This document shows, piece by piece, positions 42,686 through 51,461 of a stretch of DNA of 64,000 nucleotides (within the stretch, counting starts at the first letter, position 1; the number at the start of each line of letters is the position of its first letter). The notes beneath the pieces are model-generated. The model did no database searches. It worked only from the letters and a program-made list of their open reading frames with translations, and was not told where the DNA came from. The DNA is from Terriglobia bacterium (GTDB lineage Bacteria > Acidobacteriota > Terriglobia > JAJPHL01), in the NCBI GenBank assembly GCA_021325275.1, contig JAJPHL010000011.1:186001-250000 (forward strand), given 5' to 3'. The translations under genes and the position numbers were made by a program.

Positions 42686-44227
42686 ATGTCTTCCACAGCC
42701 ACGCTGAATCAGATTATCGAGCAGCTCAGTCGCGAAAAAGGCATTGACGCGTCCATCATCGTCAGCGCTCTTGAAGACGCCATGCTGGTGGCCACGCGCA
42801 AATACTACAAGTCGACCGAAGACCTGAAGGCGCAGATGGATAAAGACGGCGTGAAGATTTTCGCCGTAAAAAAGGCCGTCGAGGAAGTGGTAAACCCGGT
42901 GAAGGAGATCGCGCTGAGCGAGGCGCGCAAGTACAACCCCTCGGCGGAAATCGATAGCGAAGTGTTGATCCCGAAACCCACCGATGTTCTGGGACGCATC
43001 GCCGCGCAGACCGCCAAACAAGTGATTTTCCAGAAAGTGCGTGAAGCCGAGCGCGACACCGTCTACGGCGAGTACAGCGGACGCGTCGGCGAGTGCGTGA
43101 ATTGCACCATCAAGCGCATCGAGGGTCCCGACTTGATCGTGGACCTGGGAAAGACCGAAGGCCGCCTGCCGCGCAAGGAACAATCGCGCTTGGAAAGCTT
43201 CGAATTGGGCGAGCGTGTGCGCGTGGTGATCCTCAAGGTCGACAAAGCCGCCAAGGGACCGCAAGTGATCGTCTCGCGCGCCGACGCCACGTTGGTCACG
43301 CGCTTGTTCGAGATGGAAGTGCCGGAGATTTACGATTCGACGGTCGTTATCAAAGCGTGCGCCCGTGAAGCCGGTGAACGTACCAAGATCGCCGTGCTGT
43401 CGCGCGATCGCGATGTGGATTGCGTGGGCGCGTGCGTCGGGTTGAAGGGAATGCGTGTGGAGTCGATCCGCCGCGAATTGCGCGGGGAAAAGATCGACAT
43501 TGTGGAATTCAGCGAAGACGCCGTGGTGTTCGCCACGCACGCGTTGAGTCCCGCGAAAATCAGCCGCGTCACCGTGCTCGACGCGCCATCGAAGCACCTG
43601 GAAGTGATCGTCGACGACACGCAGTTGTCGCTGGCCATCGGCAAGAAGGGTCAAAACGTGCGGCTCGCCGCGAAATTGATGGGCTGGAAGATCGACATCA
43701 AGAGCGAGGAAGAAAAACGCCAGGAAGTGGAGCAGCAGATGTCGCAGTTGGTCGACTCCGGCACGCCGCTCTCGGAGTTGAAGGACATCACCGACAGTTT
43801 GCGCGAGAAATTGACGGCGGCGGGCGTCACGTCCATCGAGCGCCTCGGCGAAATGACCGGCGACGAGCTCGAGAATATCCCCGGTGTCGGGCCGAAAATG
43901 GTGGAAAAGATCAGCGCGGCAGTGCAGAATTACTGGGAAGGCGGCGGTGAGGGTGGGGCCGCGGCCGATGCCGAAAGTCCCAGCGCAGAAGCAAGCGAAA
44001 CAACCGAGAGCAAGGCGGAAGCGGTTGCCGAGGTAAGCGAGCCGGCACCGGCGACTGGCGAAGCGGCGGCAGCCGTTGAGCCGGAGAACTCGGTCGCCTC
44101 CGCGCCGGAAGGCGAATCGCCAAAAGCTGAATCGCACGAAGCAAAGCAAGCCGAAGAAGGCCGCGAAGCAGAGTCAGGTCGCGAAGCAGAGTTAAGTCGC
44201 GAAGCAGAGTCAAGTAAGGAGAACTAA
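42686..44227 (+). CDS. nusA: Transcription termination/antitermination factor NusA
   Basis: 513 residues: the N-terminal RNA-polymerase-binding domain (1-130), S1 domain (about 135-200), two KH domains (about 230-345, with GSKG-like VGLKGMRVESIRREL and AIGKKGQNVRLAAKL), and a helix-hairpin-helix segment (ENIPGVGPKMVEKI near 395-408). The last ~95 residues are an Ala/Glu/Ser-rich, probably disordered tail ending in three six-residue repeats. The tail is longer than in most NusA. AAAAGGAAAA provides the ribosome binding site. Confidence 0.95.
   Translation: MSSTATLNQIIEQLSREKGIDASIIVSALEDAMLVATRKYYKSTEDLKAQMDKDGVKIFAVKKAVEEVVNPVKEIALSEARKYNPSAEIDSEVLIPKPTDVLGRIAAQTAKQVIFQKVREAERDTVYGEYSGRVGECVNCTIKRIEGPDLIVDLGKTEGRLPRKEQSRLESFELGERVRVVILKVDKAAKGPQVIVSRADATLVTRLFEMEVPEIYDSTVVIKACAREAGERTKIAVLSRDRDVDCVGACVGLKGMRVESIRRELRGEKIDIVEFSEDAVVFATHALSPAKISRVTVLDAPSKHLEVIVDDTQLSLAIGKKGQNVRLAAKLMGWKIDIKSEEEKRQEVEQQMSQLVDSGTPLSELKDITDSLREKLTAAGVTSIERLGEMTGDELENIPGVGPKMVEKISAAVQNYWEGGGEGGAAADAESPSAEASETTESKAEAVAEVSEPAPATGEAAAAVEPENSVASAPEGESPKAESHEAKQAEEGREAESGREAELSREAESSKEN
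44159..44212 (+). repeat. Three 18-bp tandem repeats at the 3' end of nusA
   Basis: Units at 44159-44176, 44177-44194 and 44195-44212 share the core TCGCGAAGCAGAGT (CCGCG in the first). They encode GREAES, GREAEL, SREAES in frame. The unit length is a multiple of three, so copy number can change without frameshift. Confidence 0.9.
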
Positions 44228-44234
44228 CATCGCA

Positions 44235-47141
44235 GTGATGCGCATCAACGATCTCGCACGAGAACTGGAAGTGAAATCCAAAGAAGTTCTCGATTACCTC
44301 GCCGAAATTGGCGTGGAGGGCAAACGCTCGCACTCCAGTTCGCTCGAAGAGGACCAGATCGCCAAGGTCAAGGCTCATTTCGCGGGCGAGAAAGCGCGTC
44401 GAGGCGCGACGTCCAAACGCGCCGCGCGGCACGAAGAGCCCGTTGAGGTTCCAGAGGAAACGCACGAGCCCGAACCTGTAGTTGAGGAACCCGCACCTGC
44501 GCCGCCTCCATCTCCCCGCGTAGCCGAAAAACCTGCGACGCCAGTGGCCGCGGCCCCCGCGCCGCCGGCCTCCGCCGCACCCGCGCGTGCGCTTGTTCCT
44601 CCGGGAGCACGCCCCGGTGGTCGCGCCGTATTGCGTCCCCCGATGCGCAGCGCCGCCGCTCCCGCGCCTCCAACTGCGCCCACACCGGCCGCGCCTCCTA
44701 GCGCGCCGCCCAAAGAAGCAGCTCCCGTCGCACCCGTGACGCCTCCACCGGCCCCGGTTCCGCCCCCGCAGGCCGCGCCGGAAGTTGTGGTGGAACCGCC
44801 GACGGCTCCGCCTGCGCCACCCGCTGTACCTGGAACACCTGGAAATCCGTTGCGCCGTCCGCCGATGTCGCCCGATCGTTTCGCCGGCCGGCCGTCGCTG
44901 GTCCAAGGCGTGCCCGCGCGCGGCACCGTTCCGCCCGGCACGATCATTCGCCGGCCCGATCAAGTTCCGCATCTGAATCAACCGCGACCTGCGCCTGTTT
45001 CCGCGGCGCCCGGCGCCGCGCGACCCGGTAGTCGTCCGATTTATCAGCGCCCCGGTGGACCATCGTCCGCACCCGGAGGTCGCCCAGGAGGATCCGCCGC
45101 ACCCGGCGCACGCCCGGGATTCTCGCGTCCCGGTGGACCACCGTCGGGAGCGCCCGGCGCGCGGCCCTACGAGCGTCGCCCGATGCATCCCACACGCGCC
45201 CGCCCGGTGGGTCCCGGTGGACCCGTGTTGGCGCCGCCGCCCGGCGCACCGCTGCCCCCTGGACCGTCGCGGGGACGCCCGCGTCCGGCCGCGCAGCAAA
45301 CGCGCGATAAGGAACGTCCGCAAGGACGCCGCGGTGGCCCGGTCCGCGAACCGGTCGCCGCCATGGCTCCGCGCGAAATCAATCGCACGATCACCATCAC
45401 TGAAGGAGTCACGGTGAAGGAACTCGCCGAAAAACTCGGCGAAAAGGCCAAGGACTTGATCCAGATGATGCTGCTGCGCCGCGGCATTATGGCCAACATC
45501 AACCAGGCGCTGGACAATACGGTGGCCATCGACATCGCCAAGCACTTTGGTGCGGAAGCCAGCGTGGTGACCTTCGAGGAACAGGAAGTCACCGAAACAA
45601 CCGAGACCGAAAACGCCGCCGATCTCGTCAAGCGGGCCCCCGTGGTCACCATCATGGGCCACGTCGATCACGGAAAAACGTCGCTCCTCGATGCCATCCG
45701 CTCCACCAACGTGACGGCGTCGGAAGCCGGCGGAATCACGCAGCATATCGGTGCATATTCGGTGGAAATCAACAACCGCCGGATCGCCTTCATCGATACA
45801 CCGGGTCACGAGGCGTTCACGCGCATGCGCGCGCGTGGCGCGAAGGTCACCGACATTGTGGTTCTTGTGGTCGCGGCCGACGACGGCGTGATGCCGCAGA
45901 CGGTCGAAGCCATCGATCACGCGCGGGCCGCAAAGGTGCCCATCATCGTGGCGGTGAACAAGATCGACAAAGAAGGCGCGATGCCCGAGCGGGTGAAAAA
46001 GCAACTCGCCGATCGCGGATTGATGTCGGAAGAGTGGGGCGGGCAGACCGTCACTGTGGAAGTTTCCGCCAAGCAGCATAAGAACATCGAACTGCTTCTG
46101 GAAATGATTTTGCTCGTCGCCGACATTCAGGACCTCAAGGCGAATCCGAAACGTCCAGCCTCGGGCACGGTGCTGGAAGCGAAACTCGATCGCGGCCGCG
46201 GTCCGGTCGCCACGGTGCTGGTGCAAAACGGCACGCTGCACGTCGGCGATCCGTTCATCGTTGGCCCGGTGTTTGCGAAGGTCCGCGCCTTGATGGACGA
46301 TCGCGGGCGCGTGGTGGAGGAAGCAGGCCCCGCGACGCCGGTGGAAGTGCTCGGTCTCTCCAGCGTTCCGCAGGCCGGCGATCAGTTCCAAGTGATCACC
46401 GACATCATCAAGGCCAAGCAAACCGCGCTCTATCGCGAACAGCGTCTACGCGAGCAGCAACTCGCGGCGTCGTCGCGCGTGACGCTCGAACAATTGCACG
46501 AACAATTGAAGAGCGGCCAGATGCGCGAACTGCCATTGGTGCTGAAGGCAGACGTGCAAGGTTCGGCCGAAGTGTTGGCCGAAGCGCTGCAAAAGATCCC
46601 ATCGGACAAGGTGAAGGTGAAGATTATTCGCGCCGGCGTCGGTGCGATCTCGGAATCGGACGTGGTGCTGGCGATGGCCTCGAACGCCGTGATCATCGGC
46701 TTCAACGTGCGTCCCGAGCGCAAGGCGCAGGAACTGGCGGAGCACGAAAAGGTCGACATCCGCCTGCACACGATCATCTATACGGTGACCGAAGAAGTCA
46801 CCAAGGCGCTCACGGGACTGCTGGAACCGACGGTGAAAGAAGTCCACATGGGACGCGCCGACGTTCGCCAAACCTTCCGCATCTCGAAGGTGGGCGCGGT
46901 AGCGGGCTGCTTCGTTTCCGAAGGCAAGCTCACGCGCAACTCCGACGCGCGGCTGGTCCGCGACGGCGCGGTCGTGTACACCGGAAAAATTTCCTCGCTG
47001 CGGCGTTTCAAGGACGACGCCAGCGAAGTGCGCTCCGGCTTTGAGTGCGGCGTCACGCTCAGCAATTACAGCGACCTGAAACCGGGCGACGTGATCGAAG
47101 CGTACACCATCGAAAAAGTGCAAGCAACTTTAACTTCGTAG
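44235..47141 (+). CDS. infB: Translation initiation factor IF-2
   Basis: About 968 residues. An IF2_N helix ([20 protein letters not shown]) is followed by a ~300-residue Pro/Ala/Gly/Arg-rich linker (about 60-370), a second IF2_N domain, the GTPase domain with GHVDHGKTS near 475, DTPGHE near 520 and NKID near 575, then domains II-IV. The length is at the upper end for IF-2 because of the linker. Possible starts are GTG 44235, ATG 44238 or an ATC at 44229; the last has the best spacing to AAGGAG (44216-44221, seven bases). The nusA stop lies only 7 bases before the GTG. Confidence 0.95.
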   Translation: MMRINDLARELEVKSKEVLDYLAEIGVEGKRSHSSSLEEDQIAKVKAHFAGEKARRGATSKRAARHEEPVEVPEETHEPEPVVEEPAPAPPPSPRVAEKPATPVAAAPAPPASAAPARALVPPGARPGGRAVLRPPMRSAAAPAPPTAPTPAAPPSAPPKEAAPVAPVTPPPAPVPPPQAAPEVVVEPPTAPPAPPAVPGTPGNPLRRPPMSPDRFAGRPSLVQGVPARGTVPPGTIIRRPDQVPHLNQPRPAPVSAAPGAARPGSRPIYQRPGGPSSAPGGRPGGSAAPGARPGFSRPGGPPSGAPGARPYERRPMHPTRARPVGPGGPVLAPPPGAPLPPGPSRGRPRPAAQQTRDKERPQGRRGGPVREPVAAMAPREINRTITITEGVTVKELAEKLGEKAKDLIQMMLLRRGIMANINQALDNTVAIDIAKHFGAEASVVTFEEQEVTETTETENAADLVKRAPVVTIMGHVDHGKTSLLDAIRSTNVTASEAGGITQHIGAYSVEINNRRIAFIDTPGHEAFTRMRARGAKVTDIVVLVVAADDGVMPQTVEAIDHARAAKVPIIVAVNKIDKEGAMPERVKKQLADRGLMSEEWGGQTVTVEVSAKQHKNIELLLEMILLVADIQDLKANPKRPASGTVLEAKLDRGRGPVATVLVQNGTLHVGDPFIVGPVFAKVRALMDDRGRVVEEAGPATPVEVLGLSSVPQAGDQFQVITDIIKAKQTALYREQRLREQQLAASSRVTLEQLHEQLKSGQMRELPLVLKADVQGSAEVLAEALQKIPSDKVKVKIIRAGVGAISESDVVLAMASNAVIIGFNVRPERKAQELAEHEKVDIRLHTIIYTVTEEVTKALTGLLEPTVKEVHMGRADVRQTFRISKVGAVAGCFVSEGKLTRNSDARLVRDGAVVYTGKISSLRRFKDDASEVRSGFECGVTLSNYSDLKPGDVIEAYTIEKVQATLTS

Positions 47142-47142
47142 T

Positions 47143-47211
47143 TCTGAGTGCTGAGTGCTGAGTCCTGAGTTTTCCACTCAGCACTCAGGACTCAGGACTC
47201 AGGACTTTTTT
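47143..47211 (+). terminator. Large heptamer-built hairpin with T-run between infB and DUF503
   Basis: Four heptamers of NCTGAGT type (47143-47170), loop TTTCC, and four heptamers of ACTCAGN type (47176-47203) can form a stem of about 28 bp with mismatches mainly at heptamer joints, followed after GA(C) by six T. It looks like a strong intrinsic terminator or a partial attenuator inside the operon. It fills nearly the whole spacer. Confidence 0.75.
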
Positions 47212-47216
47212 GCGCC

Positions 47217-47513
47217 ATGCCGTCCATCGGACTACTGACGCTCGATCTGCAATTGCCTTACGCGCATTCGCTCAAGGACAAGCGCCACACGCTTTCGCGC
47301 GTGAAAGACCGCCTGCGGCAGCGCTTCAACGTGGCCGTTTCCGAACTCGATCATCAGGACGTATGGCAGCGCGCGACCCTCGGCGTCACGTCGATTTCGT
47401 CGAGTGAAACGAATTTGCGGCAGGTCCTGGAAGGCGCGCAGCGCGAAGCGGAGACACTGACCGAAGAAGCCGGCGGCATGGTAAATTCCACCATTGAGCT
47501 AATGGAACTCTAG
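47217..47513 (+). CDS. DUF503 (YlxP-like) protein
   Basis: 98 residues with MPSIGLLTLDLQLPYAHSLKDKRHTL, RLRQRFNVAVSELDHQDVWQRA and TLGVTSISSS, the pattern of the DUF503/YlxP family. The family is small, with a ferredoxin-like fold, and lies in the infB-rbfA interval in many bacteria, which suggests a role tied to ribosome assembly or initiation; the biochemical role is not known. Its TAG stop is part of the first 14-bp repeat that leads into rbfA. Confidence 0.9.
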   Translation: MPSIGLLTLDLQLPYAHSLKDKRHTLSRVKDRLRQRFNVAVSELDHQDVWQRATLGVTSISSSETNLRQVLEGAQREAETLTEEAGGMVNSTIELMEL

Positions 47514-47552
47514 GATTTACAGCGTAGGATTTACAGCGTAGGACTTACAGCA
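47511..47552 (+). repeat. Three 14-bp tandem repeats joining DUF503 to rbfA
   Basis: TAGGATTTACAGCG at 47511-47524 and 47525-47538 is exact; the third unit, TAGGACTTACAGCA (47539-47552), has two changes, the last making the rbfA ATG. The first unit contains the DUF503 stop codon. Each unit contains AGGA, so the rbfA ribosome binding site appears in three copies, of which only the last is well spaced. Confidence 0.9.
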
Positions 47553-47896
47553 TGAGGTCACATCGCAGCGAACGATTAGCCGAAGAATTGCGAGTGGAAC
47601 TGAGCCGCCTGATCGAAAGCGAATTGCGCGATCCGCGAATCGGCTCGGCCACCGTCACTGAAGTGCGCCTGGCGCCCGACGGCCGGAGCGCGCGTGTGTT
47701 CGTCAACGTGCTGGGCGGCGAGGAAGAAGAGCATTCCACGATGAAAGGCTTGGTCGCCGCGGCGTATTTCTTGCGCCACGCGCTGGCGGAGGAACTTTCC
47801 TTGCGGCACACGCCAGAGCTTTCGTTTGAGATCGATCGCGGGGAAGCGAATAGCGCGCGGGTGGATGAGCTTCTGAAACGGATCAACAAAAAATGA
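47552..47896 (+). CDS. rbfA: Ribosome-binding factor A
   Basis: 114 residues: MRSHRSERLAEELRVELSRLIESELRDPRIG, then the KH-like core TVTEVRLAPDGRSARVFVNVLG and PELSFEIDRG near the end. RbfA is a late 30S maturation factor; the gene position between DUF503 and truB is standard. The ATG lies within the last of three 14-bp repeats, with AGGA seven bases upstream. Confidence 0.95.
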   Translation: MRSHRSERLAEELRVELSRLIESELRDPRIGSATVTEVRLAPDGRSARVFVNVLGGEEEEHSTMKGLVAAAYFLRHALAEELSLRHTPELSFEIDRGEANSARVDELLKRINKK

Positions 47897-47914
47897 GAGA
47901 AAACCAAGGCAAAG

Positions 47915-48005
47915 GGCAACGGTTCGAACGATCGCGTATCAAAAAACGACGCCTTCCTACCTTCCTTTTGCCTTTTGACTTTTGCCTTTTGCCTTTTGCC
48001 TTGCG
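47915..48005 (+). repeat. Heptamer array (CCTTTTG) with an inverted partner before truB
   Basis: From 47964 the spacer is a run of 7-bp units: CCTTTTG twice, ACTTTTG, CCTTTTG twice and CCTTGCG (to 48005). Upstream, CAAGGCAAAGGGCAA (47915-47929) is complementary to 47989-48003 with one mismatch, so a long stem with a ~59-base loop can form. No gene is present between 47897 and 48023. Confidence 0.85.
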
Positions 48006-48023
48006 TTCTCTTCCTTCCTGCTA

Positions 48024-48896
48024 ATGGACGGCGTCCTCGTTATCGACAAGCCCGCCGGTTGCACCTCCCACGACGTCGTGGCACGCACACGCCGAATCCT
48101 GGGATTAAAGCGCATCGGTCACCTGGGCACGCTCGATCCTCTGGCGACGGGCGTGTTGCCGCTCGTCGTCGGCCGCGCGACGCGTCTGGCGCAGTTTTTT
48201 CGCGGCCGCGACAAAGTCTACGAAGGACGCATGCGCCTTGGCTTCGCGACGGACTCGTACGATCGCTCCGGCGCATGCATCGGCGAAATAACCGATGACC
48301 TGCCCGATCGCGCCGAGCTGGAGTTGATTTGCCGCGAATTCACCGGCGCGTTGCAACAAGTGCCGCCGCCTGTGTCCGCGAAAAAAATCGGCGGCGTGGA
48401 AGCGTACAAGCTGGCGCGCAAGAAAATGGACGTGGATCTTCCGCCATCGAGCGTCCACGTGATGGAATTCACGATCCTCGACTTCGATGCGCCGTTCGCG
48501 CGTTTCCGCGTGCATTGTTCGGGTGGCACGTACGTGCGGTCGCTGGTGCACGACCTGGGACGCCGCGCCGGATGCGGCGCCCACGTCGACGAACTGCGGC
48601 GTACGGCGTCGGGCGAGTTTCTTGACGAGCAGGCCGTGACGCTCGAGCGTCTCGCGGAGTTGGTGGCGGAGAATCGTGTGGCCGAAGCGCTGGTGCCGGC
48701 GGAAAAAATGCTGCCGGAAATTCCCTGCTACAAAGTTCCGCCGATGGTTGTGCCCGCGGTCTTGAGCGGCCGAGACTTTCGCACCGTGCCGCCGATGAAC
48801 TCGCCGGTGATCAAAGTGCTATCACATGAAGGCAAACTAATCGCCATGGCCGATCGCGCCGACATGGGATTCTTCCATCCCTCGATTGTTTTGTAG
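48024..48896 (+). CDS. truB: tRNA pseudouridine(55) synthase TruB
   Basis: 290 residues from ATG 48024. MDGVLVIDKPAGCTSHDVV, then the catalytic GTLDPLATGVLPL with aspartate 38, the RAPPxxSA-like QQVPPPVSAKKIGG and CSGGTYVRSLVHDLG near 168. All TruB motifs are intact; the C-terminal PUA-like part is of normal length. An upstream in-frame ATG at 47982 falls in the heptamer array and is rejected. Its TAG is directly followed by the stop of the convergent NrfD gene. Confidence 0.95.
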   Translation: MDGVLVIDKPAGCTSHDVVARTRRILGLKRIGHLGTLDPLATGVLPLVVGRATRLAQFFRGRDKVYEGRMRLGFATDSYDRSGACIGEITDDLPDRAELELICREFTGALQQVPPPVSAKKIGGVEAYKLARKKMDVDLPPSSVHVMEFTILDFDAPFARFRVHCSGGTYVRSLVHDLGRRAGCGAHVDELRRTASGEFLDEQAVTLERLAELVAENRVAEALVPAEKMLPEIPCYKVPPMVVPAVLSGRDFRTVPPMNSPVIKVLSHEGKLIAMADRADMGFFHPSIVL

Positions 48897-50063
48897 TTAG
48901 ACCGGGAGAGATTCGTCGTCCGACCACGGCGGCAGCAGCTTGATCAATCCCCAAAGAATTCCCAGCGGCATGAGCACCAATACAATCGCCGTCAGCAACC
49001 CTTCGCGCGTGGCGAAACCCATCTTGTAGGTGGTGTATCCAAGAAAGCTCTTCGAAAAAAGCTGGCCGCCGATCACCACGTTCCAACGCATCGCAAAGAT
49101 GCCGATCAGCGTCAGCACGCCGGCCACCGCGTACGTGCGCAGGCGGACTTTTTCGCTGAGGTGTAACACCTGCGTCAAGGCCAGCAAGCCGATGGGCAGC
49201 ACGGTGCCGCACAGAATCTGGATCACCACGTGCGACGTGTAGAGCCGCGAATGCACCATGAAGTCGAGACTGCGAAACGATTCGTCGGCTTCATAGATCC
49301 GGTGGATCAGGTCGAGCATCTCCAGGCTGAAGTCGATGATGAAGGCGTAAAAAAGATAGCGTGCGATGGTGTCCACGCAGCGCGTGTCCAAGCGGTGGCG
49401 GCGGCTTCCCGTAAACATGTACAACAGCATCACTGCGGCGATTCCGGAAACGATCGCCGAGAACAGAAACACCACCGGCATCAGCGGCGTGGACCACCAG
49501 GGATTCGCCTTGACCGAACCGAAAATAAATCCTACGTAACCATGCAGCAGGAATGCCGAGGGAATGCCAACCACGGTGACGATCCAACCGGCGTGATTGT
49601 CCACCGCCAACGCCGCTTCACTGATGTTGTCCGAACCCAGCGCCAACACGCGATACAGTCGCTTTTTCCAACCGGAATTTGCGCGCGCCATCACCACGAT
49701 GTCTTTGCGATAGTCGAGCCAAATTTCCAGCAACAGCACTGCCATCAAGTACCACAGATAAACGAATCCGAACATGGCCATCGCCGAGGAGCGGTGCGGC
49801 GTCAGGTACATTTCGAACGACCGCTCGGGATGCCCCAAGTGCAGTTGCAACGGCAGCGGAGCCACCAACAGGAACGCGAGCGCCGTCAGCAACGCCAGCC
49901 GGTACGTTGGCTTTACTTCTTCCACGCGAAAGACGCGTTCGAGCGACGCCAAAATAAAAGCCCCGGCCACCAAGCCCGTGAGAAACGGATAGAGCACGAT
50001 CAGCACGCTCCACTGCAGCTCGATTTCGTTCGGATACATGAAGCCGTCAACTGGAATTTGCAT
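48897..50063 (-). CDS. NrfD/PsrC-type membrane quinone-interacting subunit
   Basis: 388 residues from ATG 50063, with GAGGA about five bases upstream; a longer frame would overlap the ferredoxin gene. It has eight to ten membrane helices. Segments such as ELQWSVLIVLYPFLTGLVAGAF and the HRTIYEADESFRSLDF-type loop (here LIHRIYEADESF) are typical of NrfD/PsrC. It should exchange electrons between quinones and the FeS protein encoded upstream. Stop codon abuts truB with no base between. Confidence 0.85.
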   Translation of the reverse strand: MQIPVDGFMYPNEIELQWSVLIVLYPFLTGLVAGAFILASLERVFRVEEVKPTYRLALLTALAFLLVAPLPLQLHLGHPERSFEMYLTPHRSSAMAMFGFVYLWYLMAVLLLEIWLDYRKDIVVMARANSGWKKRLYRVLALGSDNISEAALAVDNHAGWIVTVVGIPSAFLLHGYVGFIFGSVKANPWWSTPLMPVVFLFSAIVSGIAAVMLLYMFTGSRRHRLDTRCVDTIARYLFYAFIIDFSLEMLDLIHRIYEADESFRSLDFMVHSRLYTSHVVIQILCGTVLPIGLLALTQVLHLSEKVRLRTYAVAGVLTLIGIFAMRWNVVIGGQLFSKSFLGYTTYKMGFATREGLLTAIVLVLMPLGILWGLIKLLPPWSDDESLPV

Positions 50064-50074
50064 CGTGTTCCTCG

Positions 50075-50806
50075 CTAGCGCACCGAGCCATCCAATCCGT
50101 AATAAAAACCCTTGGAGCCGGTGGCCATTTGCGGCTTCAAAATCTGCACCGAGTGAGTCCGCAAGAATTCGTGAATGGGATCGGCGGGATTCTTCAGATC
50201 GGCGAGCTGCCGCGCTCCGGTGGGACATTCCTCGCAGCACGCCGTGGTCAGGCCCTTGGTGATGCGGTGATAACAAAGCGTACACTTCTGGGCCGTCTCG
50301 CGCTCGGGATGCAGGAAGCGGCAACCGTAGGGACACGCCTGAATGCAGTAGCGGCAGCCCAGGCAATATTTCTCATCCACCAACACCACGCCGTCGGGAC
50401 TCACAAAGGTCGCGCCCACCGGACACACCTGCACGCACGGCGAGTCTGCGCAGTGATTGCAAAGTTTCGGTACGAAGAACGACTTCACCGTGGTCCCGGA
50501 TTTCGACGGCGGAAAACCGTCCTTGCCTCCGTTGGGCGAATCGACGCGGGGATCTTGAATCTCCCAATCGGGCACTTCGTAGCGTTCCACCCAAGTGCGG
50601 AAGAAACCTTCCGGCACGTTATTCTCCTTGGCGCAAGCGCGGACGCAATTGCCGCATCCGATGCACTTGGTGATATCGATCAACATGCCCCACCAGTGAT
50701 CGGTCATGCGATAGTTGGGCGCATTCTCCGGCGTGCCCGCCAGCACGGAGTCCCATGCCAAAGCGGCCGCGCCGGTCAGCATGAGCATTTTTCTTCGGGT
50801 GATCAC
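50075..50806 (-). CDS. Exported four-cluster ferredoxin-like FeS subunit (NrfC/PsrB type)
   Basis: 243 residues beginning with a twin-arginine signal (MITRRKMLMLTGAAALA). Four cysteine groups are visible: CIGCGNCVRAC, CNHCADSPCVQVC, CLGCRYCIQACPYG and CTLCYHR with CCEECPTGA, which together bind four [4Fe-4S] clusters as in NrfC/PsrB. It starts with a four-base overlap (ATGA) to the cytochrome gene and ends 11 bases before the NrfD ATG. It should shuttle electrons between the cytochrome and the NrfD subunit in the periplasm. Confidence 0.92.
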   Translation of the reverse strand: MITRRKMLMLTGAAALAWDSVLAGTPENAPNYRMTDHWWGMLIDITKCIGCGNCVRACAKENNVPEGFFRTWVERYEVPDWEIQDPRVDSPNGGKDGFPPSKSGTTVKSFFVPKLCNHCADSPCVQVCPVGATFVSPDGVVLVDEKYCLGCRYCIQACPYGCRFLHPERETAQKCTLCYHRITKGLTTACCEECPTGARQLADLKNPADPIHEFLRTHSVQILKPQMATGSKGFYYGLDGSVR

Positions 50807-51288
50807 TTTTTGACCTCCGAATGCGCGGGCGCCGGCGCATCGCCGATCCGAGGATTGTGCGGAACGTGGCAGGTGTTGCAGGCAACGTCGCCGGCGTGAT
50901 CTTTCGCCACGATCTGCGGAAAACTGCGCGGCTTAGCGGCATTCGCCTCGTGACACGTGACGCACAACTTGGCCGGATCGGGCAGCGGCGGCTTCACCGA
51001 CATCGGATCATTGGCGTGTTGCCCTTGCGGCCCATGACACGCTTCGCAATTCACGTGTGCGTGCTTCCCTTTGTTTTTCAGGTCCGCCACATCGCTATGG
51101 CAACCCTCGCACGCCTCGTGACCGGCGTGGACCACCTGCAGCGCGGCCACATCCTTGATGGCGTCGGCGCGATAGTGTCCGTATAAACCGAATGAGGAGG
51201 GAACAAAAAAGCTGCGGATGACAACAAAAAATAGCAGACCGCCTGCGAACACAGCGGCTAACCGGATGAGGTGTTCTGAGTCCTTCAC
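50803..51288 (-). CDS. Membrane-anchored tetraheme cytochrome c
   Basis: Start set at GTG 51288 because GAGG lies five bases upstream (161 residues); GTG 51315 would add nine residues without a ribosome binding site. A membrane helix at about 9-28 is followed by four heme motifs: CEGCH, CEACH, CVTCH and CNTCH, with additional histidines (HAGHEACEGCH, KHAHVNCEACH, KDHAGDVACNTCH) suited as distal ligands. It resembles small NapC/NrfH-type or class III multiheme proteins. It is the first gene of the cytochrome-FeS-NrfD module. Confidence 0.88.
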   Translation of the reverse strand: MKDSEHLIRLAAVFAGGLLFFVVIRSFFVPSSFGLYGHYRADAIKDVAALQVVHAGHEACEGCHSDVADLKNKGKHAHVNCEACHGPQGQHANDPMSVKPPLPDPAKLCVTCHEANAAKPRSFPQIVAKDHAGDVACNTCHVPHNPRIGDAPAPAHSEVKK

Positions 51289-51461
51289 GCAAGCCTCGGC
51301 GATTCTGTGTTGCACGCCGGGGACCAGAGGAGAATTCCCTCAGAATGTCCAATCAATGTACGGTTTTGGCCGTCGCGGCGACGTTTCGACACCGCGGCTG
51401 CGGCATTTGGCCCTACCGTTGCGTTATTCCACGCAGAACTTGCCGCGATACTCCCACGTTG

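Noticed and set aside
43911-46421. 836-codon minus-strand frame opposite infB
   Set aside because: It is the complement of the high-G+C infB gene; the plus strand has all IF-2 motifs, and the minus frame has none.
47964-48005. Heptamer array considered as a CRISPR or phase-variation tract
   Set aside because: No spacers between units, so not CRISPR; it lies outside coding sequence and before the truB start, so no direct frame switching.
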